Part shown: positions 14,522-23,943 of the stretch, one piece after another
Layout of the letters: the number at the start of each line of letters is the position of its first letter
Numbering within the stretch: position 1 is the stretch's first letter
IMG/VR virus record: IMGVR_UViG_3300044630_002390
Location: 1-63,637 of that record
DNA length: 63,637 bases
Reading direction: 5' to 3' (one strand)
From: a virus
The notes under the pieces: model-generated
The model's input: only the letters and a program-made list of their open reading frames with translations
Database searches by the model: none
What the model was told of the DNA's origin: nothing
Translations under genes and position numbers: made by a program

Positions 14522-16777
14522 ATGGCTGAAAAATTAGTATCACCTGGTGTGTTTACAAGAGAAAACGATTTATCATTCATAGCACAAGGAGTTGGAGCTA
14601 TTGGTGGAGCAATCGTAGGACCTTTCAAACAAGGACCAGCGTTTAAACCAACAATCATCACATCACCTTCAGAGTTAGAAGACATCTTTGGTGCAGCTGA
14701 TGGTACATATTACACAGAATTAACCGCTCAAAACTATTTAAGAGAGACTGGTTTAGTAACTATTTGTAGAGTAGCAGGTATCGGTGGTTATACTGAAACA
14801 GCTCCTATTATATTAACAGCAACAAGTGGTGCAGTATCTGCATCAATTGGTATTGTATTTAATGCAAGTAGTGCTTCTAATGCAGGATTTACCGGAACAG
14901 TATTAACAACAAATACTAGTGGTGATTTCTTCATTTCAGGTTCAATTATCGGACAATATAGTGCATCAGTTGATCCAGCGGATAATATGGATATAGAAGA
15001 TGTATTCGGAACATCACCATTCGGTTCTAAAAAAGCATATGTATATGGTTTATTTAAGAATCATGGTATTACATTTGATGCAAATACAACTGTAACAGCA
15101 TCAGTAATTGCAAATCAAGACTTTACAAATGATGCAACTTACGCTTCTACACCATGGATTCAATCTCAATTGATTGGTGATAGTAGATTTAATTTAGTTA
15201 AGTTTCATACTTTAGCTGATGGTAATGTAGAAAATACAAGATTTAAAATTACAATTAGTAATGTTAAAGCAGCTGGTGATATCAATGGTTCTGATTTCGG
15301 AACATTCACCGTAGTTGTAAGAGATTTTAACGATACAGATAAAAGAAAAACAATTTTAGAGCAATTTAATAATGTAAATTTAGATCCATCATCAACTAAT
15401 TTTATTGGTAGAGTAATCGGTGATAGTTATACAACAATTGCATCTGATGGAAAGGTAACACAATTAGGTGATTGGGCAAATAAATCTAAATATGTAAGAG
15501 TAGAAGTTGATGGAGCAGCTCCAATTGTAGCAGTTCCATTCGGACATGATGCTTATACATTACCAATTGCAACAACAAGTACAATTTCTAATAGAATTCC
15601 AGCAGTTACTTATACAACAGCTTCATTGAGTTCTTCAGTATATGCAAGTGGTATTGATTTAGAAGGAAATACTGATAATAGTATTTATTTAAAACCATTA
15701 CCTGAAAGTGCTTTGACTGGTGCAAATGTTGCATTCGGTTTAGATTCACAAGTTGGTTTATCATTAACATCTTTAGCAAGTGCAGCTCAAATTTCTTATA
15801 GAACATTTACGGTAGCATTTCAAGGTGGATTTGATGGTATGAGTGCAGCAACACCAATTTATAAAGGTGCAGATATTAGTTCAACAAATGTTCAAGGATT
15901 TAACTTATCAACTTCTGCAGCAAGTGGTTCAATAGCATACAAAAAATGTTTAGATGCATTATCAAACACAGATGAGTATGATATTAACTTATTAGTATTA
16001 CCGGGTGTTAATCATAACAATCACTCAGCGATAACACAATACGCAATGGATATTTGTGAAAATAGAGCAGATACTTTTTATATTATGGATCCTGCAGGAC
16101 AAGAAGCATCAATTGGTGATGTAACAGCAGTTGCAGAATCATTAGATACTAACTATGCAGCAGTTTACTATCCTTGGTTAAAAACAATCGATACTAATAC
16201 TGGTAGATTAATTACAGTTCCACCTTCAGTTTTATTACCTAGAGTTTATGCAGCAAATGATGCAACAGCAGCAGAGTGGTTCGCACCAGCTGGTTTGAAT
16301 AGAGGTGGTGTAATTGGTGCAGCAGCTGTATTAAATAGATTAACACACGCTGAAAGAGATGAATTATACGAAGCAAAAGTAAATCCAATCGCACAATTTC
16401 CTGGACAAGGTATTAGTGCATTCGGACAAAAAACTTTACAGAGTAGACCATCTGCATTAGATAGAATCAACGTAAGAAGATTGTTAATCACAGTTAAGAA
16501 GTTTATCGCATCTACATCTCGTTTCTTAATATTTGAACAAAATACTACTGATACAAGAAATAGCTTCTTAAACACAGTTAACCCTTATTTAGAATCTATT
16601 CAACAAAGACAAGGTTTATACGCTTTCAGAGTTGTAATGGATGATACAAACAACACTCCAGATGTAATTGATAGAAACATATTAAAAGGTGCTATCTTCT
16701 TACAACCAACTAAAACTGCAGAATTCATTCAAATTGATTTCAATGTTTTACCAACTGGGGCAAGTTTTAACGCATAA
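14522..16777 (+). CDS. contractile tail sheath protein (gp18-like)
   Basis: A 751-residue protein with the T4-type sheath start (VSPGVFTRENDLSF, GAIVGPFKQGPAF, TSPSELEDIFG, ELTAQNYLRE, TICRVAG). The conserved C-terminal core includes DINLLVLPGVNH, YYPWLKTID, PPSVLLPRVYA, WFAPAGLNRGGV, and the end region RRLLITVKKFIASTSRFLIFEQNT, where sheath subunits interlock. Sheath subunits polymerise around the tube and contract to drive it into the host. AAGGAG lies ten bases before the ATG. The tube gene follows after 43 bases under a similar late-type box, the usual sheath-tube order of T4-like phages. Confidence 0.95.
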   Translation: MAEKLVSPGVFTRENDLSFIAQGVGAIGGAIVGPFKQGPAFKPTIITSPSELEDIFGAADGTYYTELTAQNYLRETGLVTICRVAGIGGYTETAPIILTATSGAVSASIGIVFNASSASNAGFTGTVLTTNTSGDFFISGSIIGQYSASVDPADNMDIEDVFGTSPFGSKKAYVYGLFKNHGITFDANTTVTASVIANQDFTNDATYASTPWIQSQLIGDSRFNLVKFHTLADGNVENTRFKITISNVKAAGDINGSDFGTFTVVVRDFNDTDKRKTILEQFNNVNLDPSSTNFIGRVIGDSYTTIASDGKVTQLGDWANKSKYVRVEVDGAAPIVAVPFGHDAYTLPIATTSTISNRIPAVTYTTASLSSSVYASGIDLEGNTDNSIYLKPLPESALTGANVAFGLDSQVGLSLTSLASAAQISYRTFTVAFQGGFDGMSAATPIYKGADISSTNVQGFNLSTSAASGSIAYKKCLDALSNTDEYDINLLVLPGVNHNNHSAITQYAMDICENRADTFYIMDPAGQEASIGDVTAVAESLDTNYAAVYYPWLKTIDTNTGRLITVPPSVLLPRVYAANDATAAEWFAPAGLNRGGVIGAAAVLNRLTHAERDELYEAKVNPIAQFPGQGISAFGQKTLQSRPSALDRINVRRLLITVKKFIASTSRFLIFEQNTTDTRNSFLNTVNPYLESIQQRQGLYAFRVVMDDTNNTPDVIDRNILKGAIFLQPTKTAEFIQIDFNVLPTGASFNA

Positions 16778-16789
16778 TTAAAAAAAGAT

Positions 16790-16798
16790 ATACTTATA
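16790..16798 (+). promoter_or_regulatory. late-promoter-like box, variant ATACTTATA
   Basis: Variant of the recurrent nonamer with C at position 4, 22 bases before the tube ATG. AAAGGAG at 16805-16811 is the ribosome binding site. The same variant occurs at 59960. Confidence 0.4.
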
Positions 16799-16820
16799 AT
16801 AAGTAAAGGAGAAATAAACA

Positions 16821-17309
16821 ATGGCTGACGTATTATCATTTGATAAGATATTCTATACAAACTTTGAACCTAAGTTACAAAACCGTTTTATTATGGAAAT
16901 CGATGGTATTCCATCTTTCATGGTAAAATCGGCAAACAGACCAAAGATTGAAAGTGAAGTAGTAGAATTAGATCATATCAACTTAAAGAGAAAAATTAAG
17001 GGTAAATCTAATTGGACTGACATTACAATCACTATGTACGATCCAATTGTACCGAGTGGTGCACAATCAGTAATGGAGTGGATTAGAACATCACATGAAT
17101 CTATTACTGGTAGAGATGGATACGCAGATTTCTATAAAAAGAATATTGATTTCTACGCTTTAGGACCTGTGGGTGATAAAGTTGAACAATGGAAATTAGT
17201 AGGTGCGTTTATTAGTAATGCAGAGTTTGGTGATTTTAACTGGAATACGAGTGATCCGGTAGAAATTACATTAACAATTACTTACGATTACGCAATCTTA
17301 GAATTCTAA
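16821..17309 (+). CDS. tail tube protein (gp19-like)
   Basis: A 162-residue protein matching the T4 gp19 tube family in size (163 in T4) and layout: FEPKLQNRFIMEIDGIPSFM at the start, VELDHINLKRKIKG, ITITMYDPIVPSGAQSVMEW, FISNAEFGDFNW, and the closing beta strand TLTITYDYAILEF. Hexameric rings of this subunit form the DNA channel inside the sheath. It directly follows the sheath gene and is followed by a strong terminator, so sheath and tube are a separate high-level unit. Confidence 0.93.
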   Translation: MADVLSFDKIFYTNFEPKLQNRFIMEIDGIPSFMVKSANRPKIESEVVELDHINLKRKIKGKSNWTDITITMYDPIVPSGAQSVMEWIRTSHESITGRDGYADFYKKNIDFYALGPVGDKVEQWKLVGAFISNAEFGDFNWNTSDPVEITLTITYDYAILEF

Positions 17310-17330
17310 TCTAAAGAAAGATATAAAAAG

Positions 17331-17361
17331 AAAAGGGAGACATTATTTGTTTCCCTTTTTT
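17331..17361 (+). terminator. intrinsic terminator after the tube gene
   Basis: An 8-bp stem, AAAAGGGA with TCCCTTTT, closes a 13-base loop and ends in a T-run. Confidence 0.8.
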
Positions 17362-17379
17362 ATTTTCATTATATTTATA
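17346..17379 (+). promoter_or_regulatory. candidate promoter TTTG-N20-TATATTTATA
   Basis: TTTG at 17346-17349 and TATATTTA at 17370-17377 are exactly 20 bases apart, matching the host-type grammar, and the second box is at the same time an exact late-type nonamer (17371-17379). The upstream box lies in the terminator loop. The ATG at 17398 follows 18 bases later. Confidence 0.5.
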
Positions 17380-17397
17380 TATACAAATATATAAGTT

Positions 17398-17799
17398 ATG
17401 ACATCAAAAGAATTCGTTATTTGGTTAAAAGGATTTACAGAAGGAGTGCATGAATTTAATATCACTCCAAAGCAATGGGATTTATTAAAAGAAAAATTAG
17501 CAGAAGTAAAGGATGATAGTACATTATCATCATTTCCATTTGGAGTTCCAAATACTGCACCAATACAAACATTACCACATATTACACCAGCTCCAACAAA
17601 TCCATATAGACCGTATGAAATTTATTGTGGAGATACTAATGGTACAACAATTACAACAACACCTGGGAGTGGTTCTATAACAATAGCTAATCCACCATTT
17701 GGATTTGGAACAACATCAACTGCCTATGGGTATCCTAGTGGTAGTACGTGGAGTTATACAACTACACAAACAGATGATGATTTAAAACCAAAAAAATAA
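17398..17799 (+). CDS. small conserved phage protein of unknown function
   Basis: A 133-residue protein. Residues 1-40 (TSKEFVIWLKGFTEGVHEFN, TPKQWDLLKEKLAEV) match a short helical module I recognise as common in small phage proteins of unknown role. The rest is low-complexity, rich in Thr/Pro/Gly/Tyr (FGVPNTAPIQTLPHITPAPTNPYRP, TTTTPGSGSITIANPPFGFG) and probably disordered. It lies between tube and hub genes, so a tail-assembly role is possible, but nothing in it shows this. Confidence 0.6.
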   Translation: MTSKEFVIWLKGFTEGVHEFNITPKQWDLLKEKLAEVKDDSTLSSFPFGVPNTAPIQTLPHITPAPTNPYRPYEIYCGDTNGTTITTTPGSGSITIANPPFGFGTTSTAYGYPSGSTWSYTTTQTDDDLKPKK

Positions 17800-17833
17800 A
17801 AAATAAATAGTTATATAAAACAAAGAAGTTATT

Positions 17834-18655
17834 ATGGAAGAAAACATACAAATACAAAGAGGTGGAACACCAACTACACCACCACAAATTCAACACAAAG
17901 GATTTGATTTCCCAACACAGGTAATATCTCTACCATCAGAAGGTAAGGTATATCCACAATCAAACCCATTAAGTAGTGGTAAAGTTGAAATTAAATATTT
18001 AACTGCAAAAGAAGAGGATATTTTAGCTGATAGAAACCTTATTAATAAAGGGATTGTATTAGATAAGTTATTAGAATCAATTGTAGTTCAACAAGGTGTA
18101 AATTCGGATGATTTAGTTGTTGGTGATAAAAACGCAATATACTTAGCTGCTAGAGTTTTAGGATATGGTCCTGGATATGATGTTGAAATTACAGATCCTT
18201 TTAGTGGTGAAAGACAAAAAGTTACAATTGATTTAACAGCTGTTCAAACTAAAGATATTGATTTTTCATTACTAAGTCCTGAAAATAGATATTCATTTGA
18301 ATTACCATCAGGAACTAAAATTGTGTTTAAGTTACTTACTCACAAAGATGAAAAAGATATTAATAATGAAATCAAAGCATTAGAAAGATTAACGAAAGGA
18401 AAGGCAGTATCATCAGAAGTTACAACAAGATTGAAATATATGATTGTTTCTGTTAATGATAATTCTGATAGAGGATATGTAAACGGATGGGTATCAAACC
18501 AATTCTTAGCAAAAGATGTAAAAGCATTCAGAAGTTACATTAAAGAGATATCACCGGATTTAGATATGAAATTTGAATTCACATCAGACATAACGGGTGA
18601 AACGGAGGCACTTGATATTCCTTTTGGAATCGACTTTTTTTACCCTTCCAACTGA
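17834..18655 (+). CDS. gp26-like baseplate hub / tail-assembly protein
   Basis: A 273-residue protein of the T4 gp26-type baseplate family: VISLPSEGKVYPQSNPLSSG, VEIKYLTAKEEDILADRNLI, the middle FELPSGTKIVFKLLTHKDEKDI, and the end LDIPFGIDFFYPSN. T4 gp26 is 208 residues; this one has a longer start with a disordered Q/T/P leader. It lies between tube and tape-measure genes, where tail-assembly chaperones usually sit. A run of seven T residues at codons 268-270, just before its stop, precedes an overlapping +1 open frame, suggesting that a fraction of ribosomes make a longer product. Confidence 0.75.
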   Translation: MEENIQIQRGGTPTTPPQIQHKGFDFPTQVISLPSEGKVYPQSNPLSSGKVEIKYLTAKEEDILADRNLINKGIVLDKLLESIVVQQGVNSDDLVVGDKNAIYLAARVLGYGPGYDVEITDPFSGERQKVTIDLTAVQTKDIDFSLLSPENRYSFELPSGTKIVFKLLTHKDEKDINNEIKALERLTKGKAVSSEVTTRLKYMIVSVNDNSDRGYVNGWVSNQFLAKDVKAFRSYIKEISPDLDMKFEFTSDITGETEALDIPFGIDFFYPSN

Positions 18656-18842
18656 TTATAAGAAACAATTATACGATGAAATTTTCTTTTTGGTATTTCA
18701 AGGTGGTGGAGGATTTACGTTCTCTGATGTTTGGTGTTTACCGATTCATATTAGAAGGATGTACGCAAATCAATTATATGAGATAAAGAAAAAAGAAAAC
18801 GAAGAAATTAATAAAGCAAATAGTAAAGTTAGGAGACGATAA
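18597..18842 (+). CDS. overlapping +1-frame hub-assembly ORF (gp51-like position)
   Basis: The frame is open for 81 codons from a GTG at 18597 and overlaps the gp26-like gene by 59 bases. The meaningful sequence starts near TLPTDYKKQLYDEIFFLVFQGGGGFTFSDVWCLPIHIRRMYANQLYEIKKK, with a charged tail. Possible starts are GTG 18597 or TTG 18612 (GGAGG three bases upstream, too close to be convincing). Alternatively it is reached only by a +1 shift at the T-run 18635-18641, giving a fusion of about 335 residues. In T4, gp51 follows gp26, so a hub-assembly role fits. Its stop codon is in the loop of the next terminator. Confidence 0.6.
   Translation: MKRRHLIFLLESTFFTLPTDYKKQLYDEIFFLVFQGGGGFTFSDVWCLPIHIRRMYANQLYEIKKKENEEINKANSKVRRR
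18635..18641 (+). other. candidate +1 frameshift site (T7 run)
   Basis: Zero-frame codons are TTT TTT TAC. Slipping forward one base on TTT gives next codon ACC, which enters the downstream frame exactly. The zero-frame stop TGA comes 12 bases after the run. Confidence 0.45.
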
Positions 18843-18856
18843 ACTCCTAACTTTTT
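18825..18856 (+). terminator. intrinsic terminator overlapping the end of the hub ORF
   Basis: An 11-bp perfect stem, AAAGTTAGGAG with CTCCTAACTTT, closes the 8-base loop ACGATAAA and is followed by TTTTTG-type T residues. The TAA stop of the preceding ORF lies in the loop. Confidence 0.85.
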
Positions 18857-18866
18857 GTTTTATATG

Positions 18867-18875
18867 ATATTTATA
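18867..18875 (+). promoter_or_regulatory. late-promoter-like box ATATTTATA
   Basis: Exact nonamer directly after the terminator and 7 to 13 bases before the two candidate ATGs of the next gene. Confidence 0.5.
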
Positions 18876-18882
18876 TAAAATC

Positions 18883-19098
18883 ATGTATATGGCTAAACAA
18901 TACGAAAAACTAAATGAAGGAATTTTAACTTCATTAGTTGATAATTTTTTCAAATCTTTACAAAAAGGTGCAACTGATGCATTTTTATCTAAGGTTAAAA
19001 AAGCAGATGTTCATCCTGAAGTACTTGCTAGTATGAAAAAGGTAGCAAATGAAACTGAGGAACTTAATAAAAAATTAAGAAAATATCATTTATTATAA
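18883..19098 (+). CDS. small helical protein upstream of the tape measure
   Basis: A 71-residue, lysine-rich, mostly helical protein (YEKLNEGILTSLVDNFFKSLQKG, LNKKLRKYHLL). Two starts are possible, ATG 18883 or ATG 18889 (AKQYEK); the second leaves more room after the late-type box. It ends four bases before the tape-measure ATG. I do not recognise a family. By position it may be a tail-assembly helper. Confidence 0.6.
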   Translation: MYMAKQYEKLNEGILTSLVDNFFKSLQKGATDAFLSKVKKADVHPEVLASMKKVANETEELNKKLRKYHLL

Positions 19099-19102
19099 CT
19101 AA

Positions 19103-21718
19103 ATGGCAAAAAGCACCTCTAATACATCTGGATTTTTACCAAACGAAGATGCGGTAAAAAGAATTAAAAATCTGTTAGAAGATATTTACAAATTAGAAAA
19201 AAATCTAACTAAAGAAGATACTGTCCAAAAAGAAATAATTGAAGAAAAACAAAAAAAATTAGCTGCATTACGAAAAGATTTAATTGCAAATAGAGGCATT
19301 GTAAAAAGTACAAATGTTTTAGAAGAACAACGATTGGAATCAATTGAAAGTTTATCTGCTAAAATAAAGGAAATGCCTAAAATATATGATGATTTTTCAA
19401 AAAAATTAAAAACATCAACATCGTTTGTAAACAAATTTTCAGAATATGCAAAAGATATTAATCATCAGTTTGGACAAGATGCATTTAATAATGCATCCAA
19501 ATCATTACAAACAGGTGTATCATTAATTTCAGATATGGCATTATTGAGTAAAGAAGATACCGATGCAATTATTAAAAAGAATTTTGAAATTGATAATAGT
19601 ATAAAAGCAATAGAAAAAGAAAAAGAACAACTTGCATATGCCGGTATGTTAACAACTGAGATGGCCAATAAATTTGATGAAGCTACTGGTTTTTTAAATA
19701 ATATGAGAGTTGAGGCAGGTAAATTTGCAGCACAATCAAAAGAATTTAAAGAATTATATGGAACATTAGTTGATGATTTAGATGGTACAAATAAGGCATT
19801 CAAAAAAATAACAACAACTATTGAATTAATGTTAAGTAATGGTAGAGTAGCAGCCGCTGCTTTATTATATGGTATTGGTAAAATCGTAGATGAATTTGGA
19901 GAATTAGGAAAAGAAATTGGAGTAGGTGTTACTCAAATGATAGGGTTAAAACTTCAGGCACTTACATTTAGTAAAATATTTGGTGAAACTTCAAAAGATG
20001 CAGTATTAGAATTACAGGCAGCATTAGGTGATACGAGAGCTACAACATTTGGATTAAATTTAGATGCAGCAACTTTAGCAGCAAACTATAAATTAACCGG
20101 AGATCAGGCGGCATATATAGCAACTGCATTTGGTAAAGTGAGTGGAAATAGTGATGAGGTTGGTAAAAATACATTAGCATTTACAAAACAATTAGCACTA
20201 AGTAATGGTATAATGCCAACTAGAGCATTTGAGGATATTGCTAATAGTAGTGAATTTGTTGCAAAATTTACAAATGAAAGTGGTAAAAATATTGGAACAG
20301 CAGCGGTAGCAGCAGGTAAATTGGGTGTAAACCTTAAAACAGCATCAACTATTGCAAATCATTTATTAGATTATCAAACATCAGTTGATAAAGAAATGGA
20401 AGCTAGTGTATTGTTAGGTAGAGAATTTAACCTACAAAAAGCTAGACAATTGGCATATGAAGGTGATATAGCAGGTTCAATGAAAGAAGCTTTAAATGCG
20501 GCAGGTGGTATAGATGAATTTATGAGTTTAGACCCAATCAGAAGGCAAGCTGTTGCAGATGCATTGGGTGTATCAGTAAATGAACTTCAAAAAATGGCAT
20601 CACAACAAAAGGATTTAAATGGAATGAATGGTGTGGGTGCACAAATATATAGTAGAATAGAAGAAACATTACAGGCATTAGGTAACTCATTAGGTGGAAA
20701 AATATTTAATGGTTTGGCAGCATTTGTAATGTTTGCAGGTCAATTAAATATGGCACTTATGGGCCCAAATAATATTTTAAAAAATATGGTTATGGGAATA
20801 TGGAATGGTGTAAAGGCAATGGGTTCATTTATAGTTCAGTTAGGAAAAGCAGCTGCAATGAAAATGGGATTGATGGGTCCTGAAATGGTAATGAGTAAGG
20901 CAGGTGATATGTATAGAGCAGATTCACCACAAGGTAAAGTAATTAAAACAGCAGCCAAAGAAAGAGCAAAAAAGGCAGCAATTACATCCGTAGCAGATAA
21001 TATTACACCACCCTCAAAACCAATTCCAACACCAACAGCTGGCAAAGCAGTAGGTACAACAAATTCATTAGGTGGAATAAATACTACTGGATTATTAAAA
21101 GGTGCAGCTGCAATATTAATAATGGCTGGAGCATTATATGTTTTAGGAGCAGCATTACAACAATTTAATTTAGTAGAACCTTCTTCATTATTAAAAATGG
21201 CAGGTGCATTAATAATTGTAGGAGCAGCAATGGTAGGATTATCCGCTATATTTGCAAACCCAATATTAGCGGCAGGTTTAGGTATCGCTACATTAGGAAT
21301 ATTAGGATTTGGTGCGGCAATTTATATGGTAGGTGGTGGTATAAAATTATTTAGTGAAGGAGTATCTATATTATCAGCGGCATTACCTATGTTAGCAACT
21401 AATTTAGCACCTTTAGTTTCTATGATATTACCTATATTTGGATTAGCAGCGGCAATAACGGCATTGAGTATATCATTAGCAGCGTTATCGGTAAGTGGAA
21501 CATTGGCACTTCCTGTATTAGCAGCAGTAGGATTAGCAGCAGGTGCAGCAACGGCAATATTCGGTAGTGAAAATGGTGGTGGTAATAATAACTCAGAACT
21601 ATTAGCAGAAATAAAAGCATTAAGAGCAGATTTAAATAGTGGAAAAGTAGCAGTGAATATGGATGGTAAAAAAGTAAATACAGCATTGGCAATCAACAAT
21701 AGAAGACAGGTAATGTAA
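19103..21718 (+). CDS. tail tape measure protein
   Basis: An 871-residue protein with the typical layout. A long charged helical N-terminus (residues about 10-330: LEDIYKLEKNLTKEDTVQKE, KSLQTGVSLISDMALLSK) is followed by a middle region rich in Ala/Gln. Several strongly hydrophobic segments lie at about 655-830 (LLKGAAAILIMAGALYVLGAAL, LIIVGAAMVGLSAIF, AAITALSISLAAL), and the C-terminus is short and polar (AEIKALRADLNSGKVAVN, NNRRQVM). Tape measures fix tail length and are thought to insert in the host membrane during DNA entry. It follows tube and hub-chaperone genes as usual. It is larger than T4 gp29 (590), implying a longer tail if scaling holds. Confidence 0.8.
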   Translation: MAKSTSNTSGFLPNEDAVKRIKNLLEDIYKLEKNLTKEDTVQKEIIEEKQKKLAALRKDLIANRGIVKSTNVLEEQRLESIESLSAKIKEMPKIYDDFSKKLKTSTSFVNKFSEYAKDINHQFGQDAFNNASKSLQTGVSLISDMALLSKEDTDAIIKKNFEIDNSIKAIEKEKEQLAYAGMLTTEMANKFDEATGFLNNMRVEAGKFAAQSKEFKELYGTLVDDLDGTNKAFKKITTTIELMLSNGRVAAAALLYGIGKIVDEFGELGKEIGVGVTQMIGLKLQALTFSKIFGETSKDAVLELQAALGDTRATTFGLNLDAATLAANYKLTGDQAAYIATAFGKVSGNSDEVGKNTLAFTKQLALSNGIMPTRAFEDIANSSEFVAKFTNESGKNIGTAAVAAGKLGVNLKTASTIANHLLDYQTSVDKEMEASVLLGREFNLQKARQLAYEGDIAGSMKEALNAAGGIDEFMSLDPIRRQAVADALGVSVNELQKMASQQKDLNGMNGVGAQIYSRIEETLQALGNSLGGKIFNGLAAFVMFAGQLNMALMGPNNILKNMVMGIWNGVKAMGSFIVQLGKAAAMKMGLMGPEMVMSKAGDMYRADSPQGKVIKTAAKERAKKAAITSVADNITPPSKPIPTPTAGKAVGTTNSLGGINTTGLLKGAAAILIMAGALYVLGAALQQFNLVEPSSLLKMAGALIIVGAAMVGLSAIFANPILAAGLGIATLGILGFGAAIYMVGGGIKLFSEGVSILSAALPMLATNLAPLVSMILPIFGLAAAITALSISLAALSVSGTLALPVLAAVGLAAGAATAIFGSENGGGNNNSELLAEIKALRADLNSGKVAVNMDGKKVNTALAINNRRQVM

Positions 21719-21719
21719 C

Positions 21720-23927
21720 ATGGGAAAATCTTTATTAGAATTATTAGGAGAAAGAAACGCTAGTACACCGGAAATTGTAAAACCTAAACCTGTCATTCCT
21801 TCAGTATTTGGTGATGTTATAAAAAAATATGCTGGAGATGAAATTTATACAAGAGAGGAAAAAAATGCAGCTCAAACTATAAATTTTATAAAGAATGTTC
21901 CAAAAATTTATGGATTAGATGCAAAACGAATTTTATTACAAAGAGACCCGCATGCAGATAAAGTATTAATTAAAAAAGCGGCCGGTGCAGTGGGTGGTTT
22001 ATTAGGACCTATTGGAGCAGGTGTTGGTAATTTTTTAGCAGATTTTAATCCAAAATATCCTGATGATTTTTTAGAAGGAGAAGCAACTGAACTTAAATTT
22101 AGTTTGTATTCTAAATTAATTAGTAGTGATTATGCTGGTGGTAAATATTATAATGGTGGTGTAAAAAATAAAAAATCTAAATTAGGTTCGTTTTTACAAG
22201 GAAATAGAACACCACAACAAATAAAAGATAATGCAGTAGCAGCAGCTAAAACAATGATAATTGGAGCAGCTATTGCAGGTGCTAAATCTTTATTAACGAG
22301 GAAAAAAAGGAGAAAGGACCCATCAAAAAGACCACCACCACCTGAGCCATTTTTTCCATCTACATTTGTATTAAATTCTAGTCCTAATGACGGTGAATTA
22401 GTTGCATTTAATCAATCACAACAAAGAAGAAATCGACAATTTCCTTTTAAATTTGGAAAAGAATTAGGTGTAACTAGTACAATAGTAATAGAGGCAGTAG
22501 ATAGCGAGAAAAGAAAAGATGAATTAGCTAGTTTAAATACGTTATATTCAGATCATTTTAATAAAAATTTAGATGTAAATAAAGATACAGATACTTTTTT
22601 GATGTATGATGCTAGTGCATATTATTCAGCATTACATTGGAGAGGACGTAAGAATAAATTCGGAGGTACAGTAGATCCATACGAAAGAATAGGTACTTAT
22701 AGTAAAGATGTATTAAGAATATTCGAAGCATCAAAAACAAATCCACAAACAGGTGAATTTACACCAGAAGAATGGACAAGATATGATACTATTAAACAAT
22801 ATGAAGATGCTAATCCTATTTGGGATAATATAATTCCTGATACTGGTTTATTACGATTTGGAACACAAAATGTAAGTAGTTTAGAATTAGGTGGACAAAT
22901 TAATTTAGAAACAAATAATTTAAGTAATTGGTTGAGTTATTGGCCAATTGGTGGTAGTGGTAGTGTAGATTATTCTAAATATTGGATTAAACCAGTTAGA
23001 TGGAATAGTAAAGAAGCTAAATATAGTGATCAGGTTAATGGTAATAATCTTAATAAAATCTTAGACCAGGATTATTATTTTGTTTCAGGTTCATTCCAAG
23101 CACAATCAAATACATTTGATAAAAAATATAATCCATATTTACAACAAAAAAGAGATGTTTTAGATACATCAAAATTTGGTGGTTCTAAAAATGATAAAGC
23201 AACTGATAGAATTAAATTTAAAATAGGTGGTGTATTATTAATCGGAACACTAACGGGTTTAACAGATGCAACTACACCAAATTGGAGCTCTATAAAAGGA
23301 GTTGGTAGTGGATTCCATTTTTATGGATACGATAATTGGGAAAGAGAAATTAGTTTTAGAATAAGATTATATGCAGAATCCGAAAGTGATTTAAAAAATA
23401 TATGGACAAAGGCAAATATAATAAAAGGATATACACTTCCAATTTCACGAAAGAATTTAGGTGTATTTGGTAACATTATTAAATTACAAATTGGTGATTT
23501 AATAAATGAAGATTATGGATTTTTAACACAATGTGAAATGAATGTATTAGATGAATCACCTTGGGAAATCACAAATGGTTTACAAAAACCATTTATATTT
23601 GATATAAATATTGCATATAAGGTAGTAAAGAATAAGGATGTTTTCCCACATTATCCGGTTCAACAAAAAGATTTAAAAGCATACGAAATCCAAACAAAAC
23701 CAGAAACAGCGCAACCAGTTGTTATTGGTGCACCACCTCAATTTGAAAAAACACAAACAGATGATCAATTAGATAGTTCACAATTACGTTCAACTGATAC
23801 ATCACCAATATTTAGAACTCGAGGAATACCAAGTGCACCAAATGTTCAACCAACTACTTTAGGTGGAACTACGAGAGTAGAACCAGATTCAATGCAGGCT
23901 TGGACTAGAGCAAGAAGTGTTGATTAA
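21720..23927 (+). CDS. large baseplate/tail-end structural protein, exact type unclear
   Basis: A 735-residue protein starting one base after the tape-measure stop. An N-terminal part with a Gly/Ala-rich possible membrane-like segment (AAGAVGGLLGPIGAGVGNFLADF, residues about 87-109) is followed by a basic stretch (LLTRKKRRKDPSKRPPPPEPF). A beta-rich region at about 520-640 (FHFYGYDNWEREISFRIRLYAES, FGNIIKLQIGDLINEDYGFLT, VLDESPWEITNGLQKPFIFDI) resembles tube-like or tube-initiator domains. The last 100 residues are polar and disordered. It lies between tape measure and LysM baseplate genes, so a baseplate or tube-junction protein is likely; I cannot assign a T4 counterpart. Confidence 0.5.
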   Translation: MGKSLLELLGERNASTPEIVKPKPVIPSVFGDVIKKYAGDEIYTREEKNAAQTINFIKNVPKIYGLDAKRILLQRDPHADKVLIKKAAGAVGGLLGPIGAGVGNFLADFNPKYPDDFLEGEATELKFSLYSKLISSDYAGGKYYNGGVKNKKSKLGSFLQGNRTPQQIKDNAVAAAKTMIIGAAIAGAKSLLTRKKRRKDPSKRPPPPEPFFPSTFVLNSSPNDGELVAFNQSQQRRNRQFPFKFGKELGVTSTIVIEAVDSEKRKDELASLNTLYSDHFNKNLDVNKDTDTFLMYDASAYYSALHWRGRKNKFGGTVDPYERIGTYSKDVLRIFEASKTNPQTGEFTPEEWTRYDTIKQYEDANPIWDNIIPDTGLLRFGTQNVSSLELGGQINLETNNLSNWLSYWPIGGSGSVDYSKYWIKPVRWNSKEAKYSDQVNGNNLNKILDQDYYFVSGSFQAQSNTFDKKYNPYLQQKRDVLDTSKFGGSKNDKATDRIKFKIGGVLLIGTLTGLTDATTPNWSSIKGVGSGFHFYGYDNWEREISFRIRLYAESESDLKNIWTKANIIKGYTLPISRKNLGVFGNIIKLQIGDLINEDYGFLTQCEMNVLDESPWEITNGLQKPFIFDINIAYKVVKNKDVFPHYPVQQKDLKAYEIQTKPETAQPVVIGAPPQFEKTQTDDQLDSSQLRSTDTSPIFRTRGIPSAPNVQPTTLGGTTRVEPDSMQAWTRARSVD

Positions 23928-23943
23928 TAATTAAAGATAAGAT

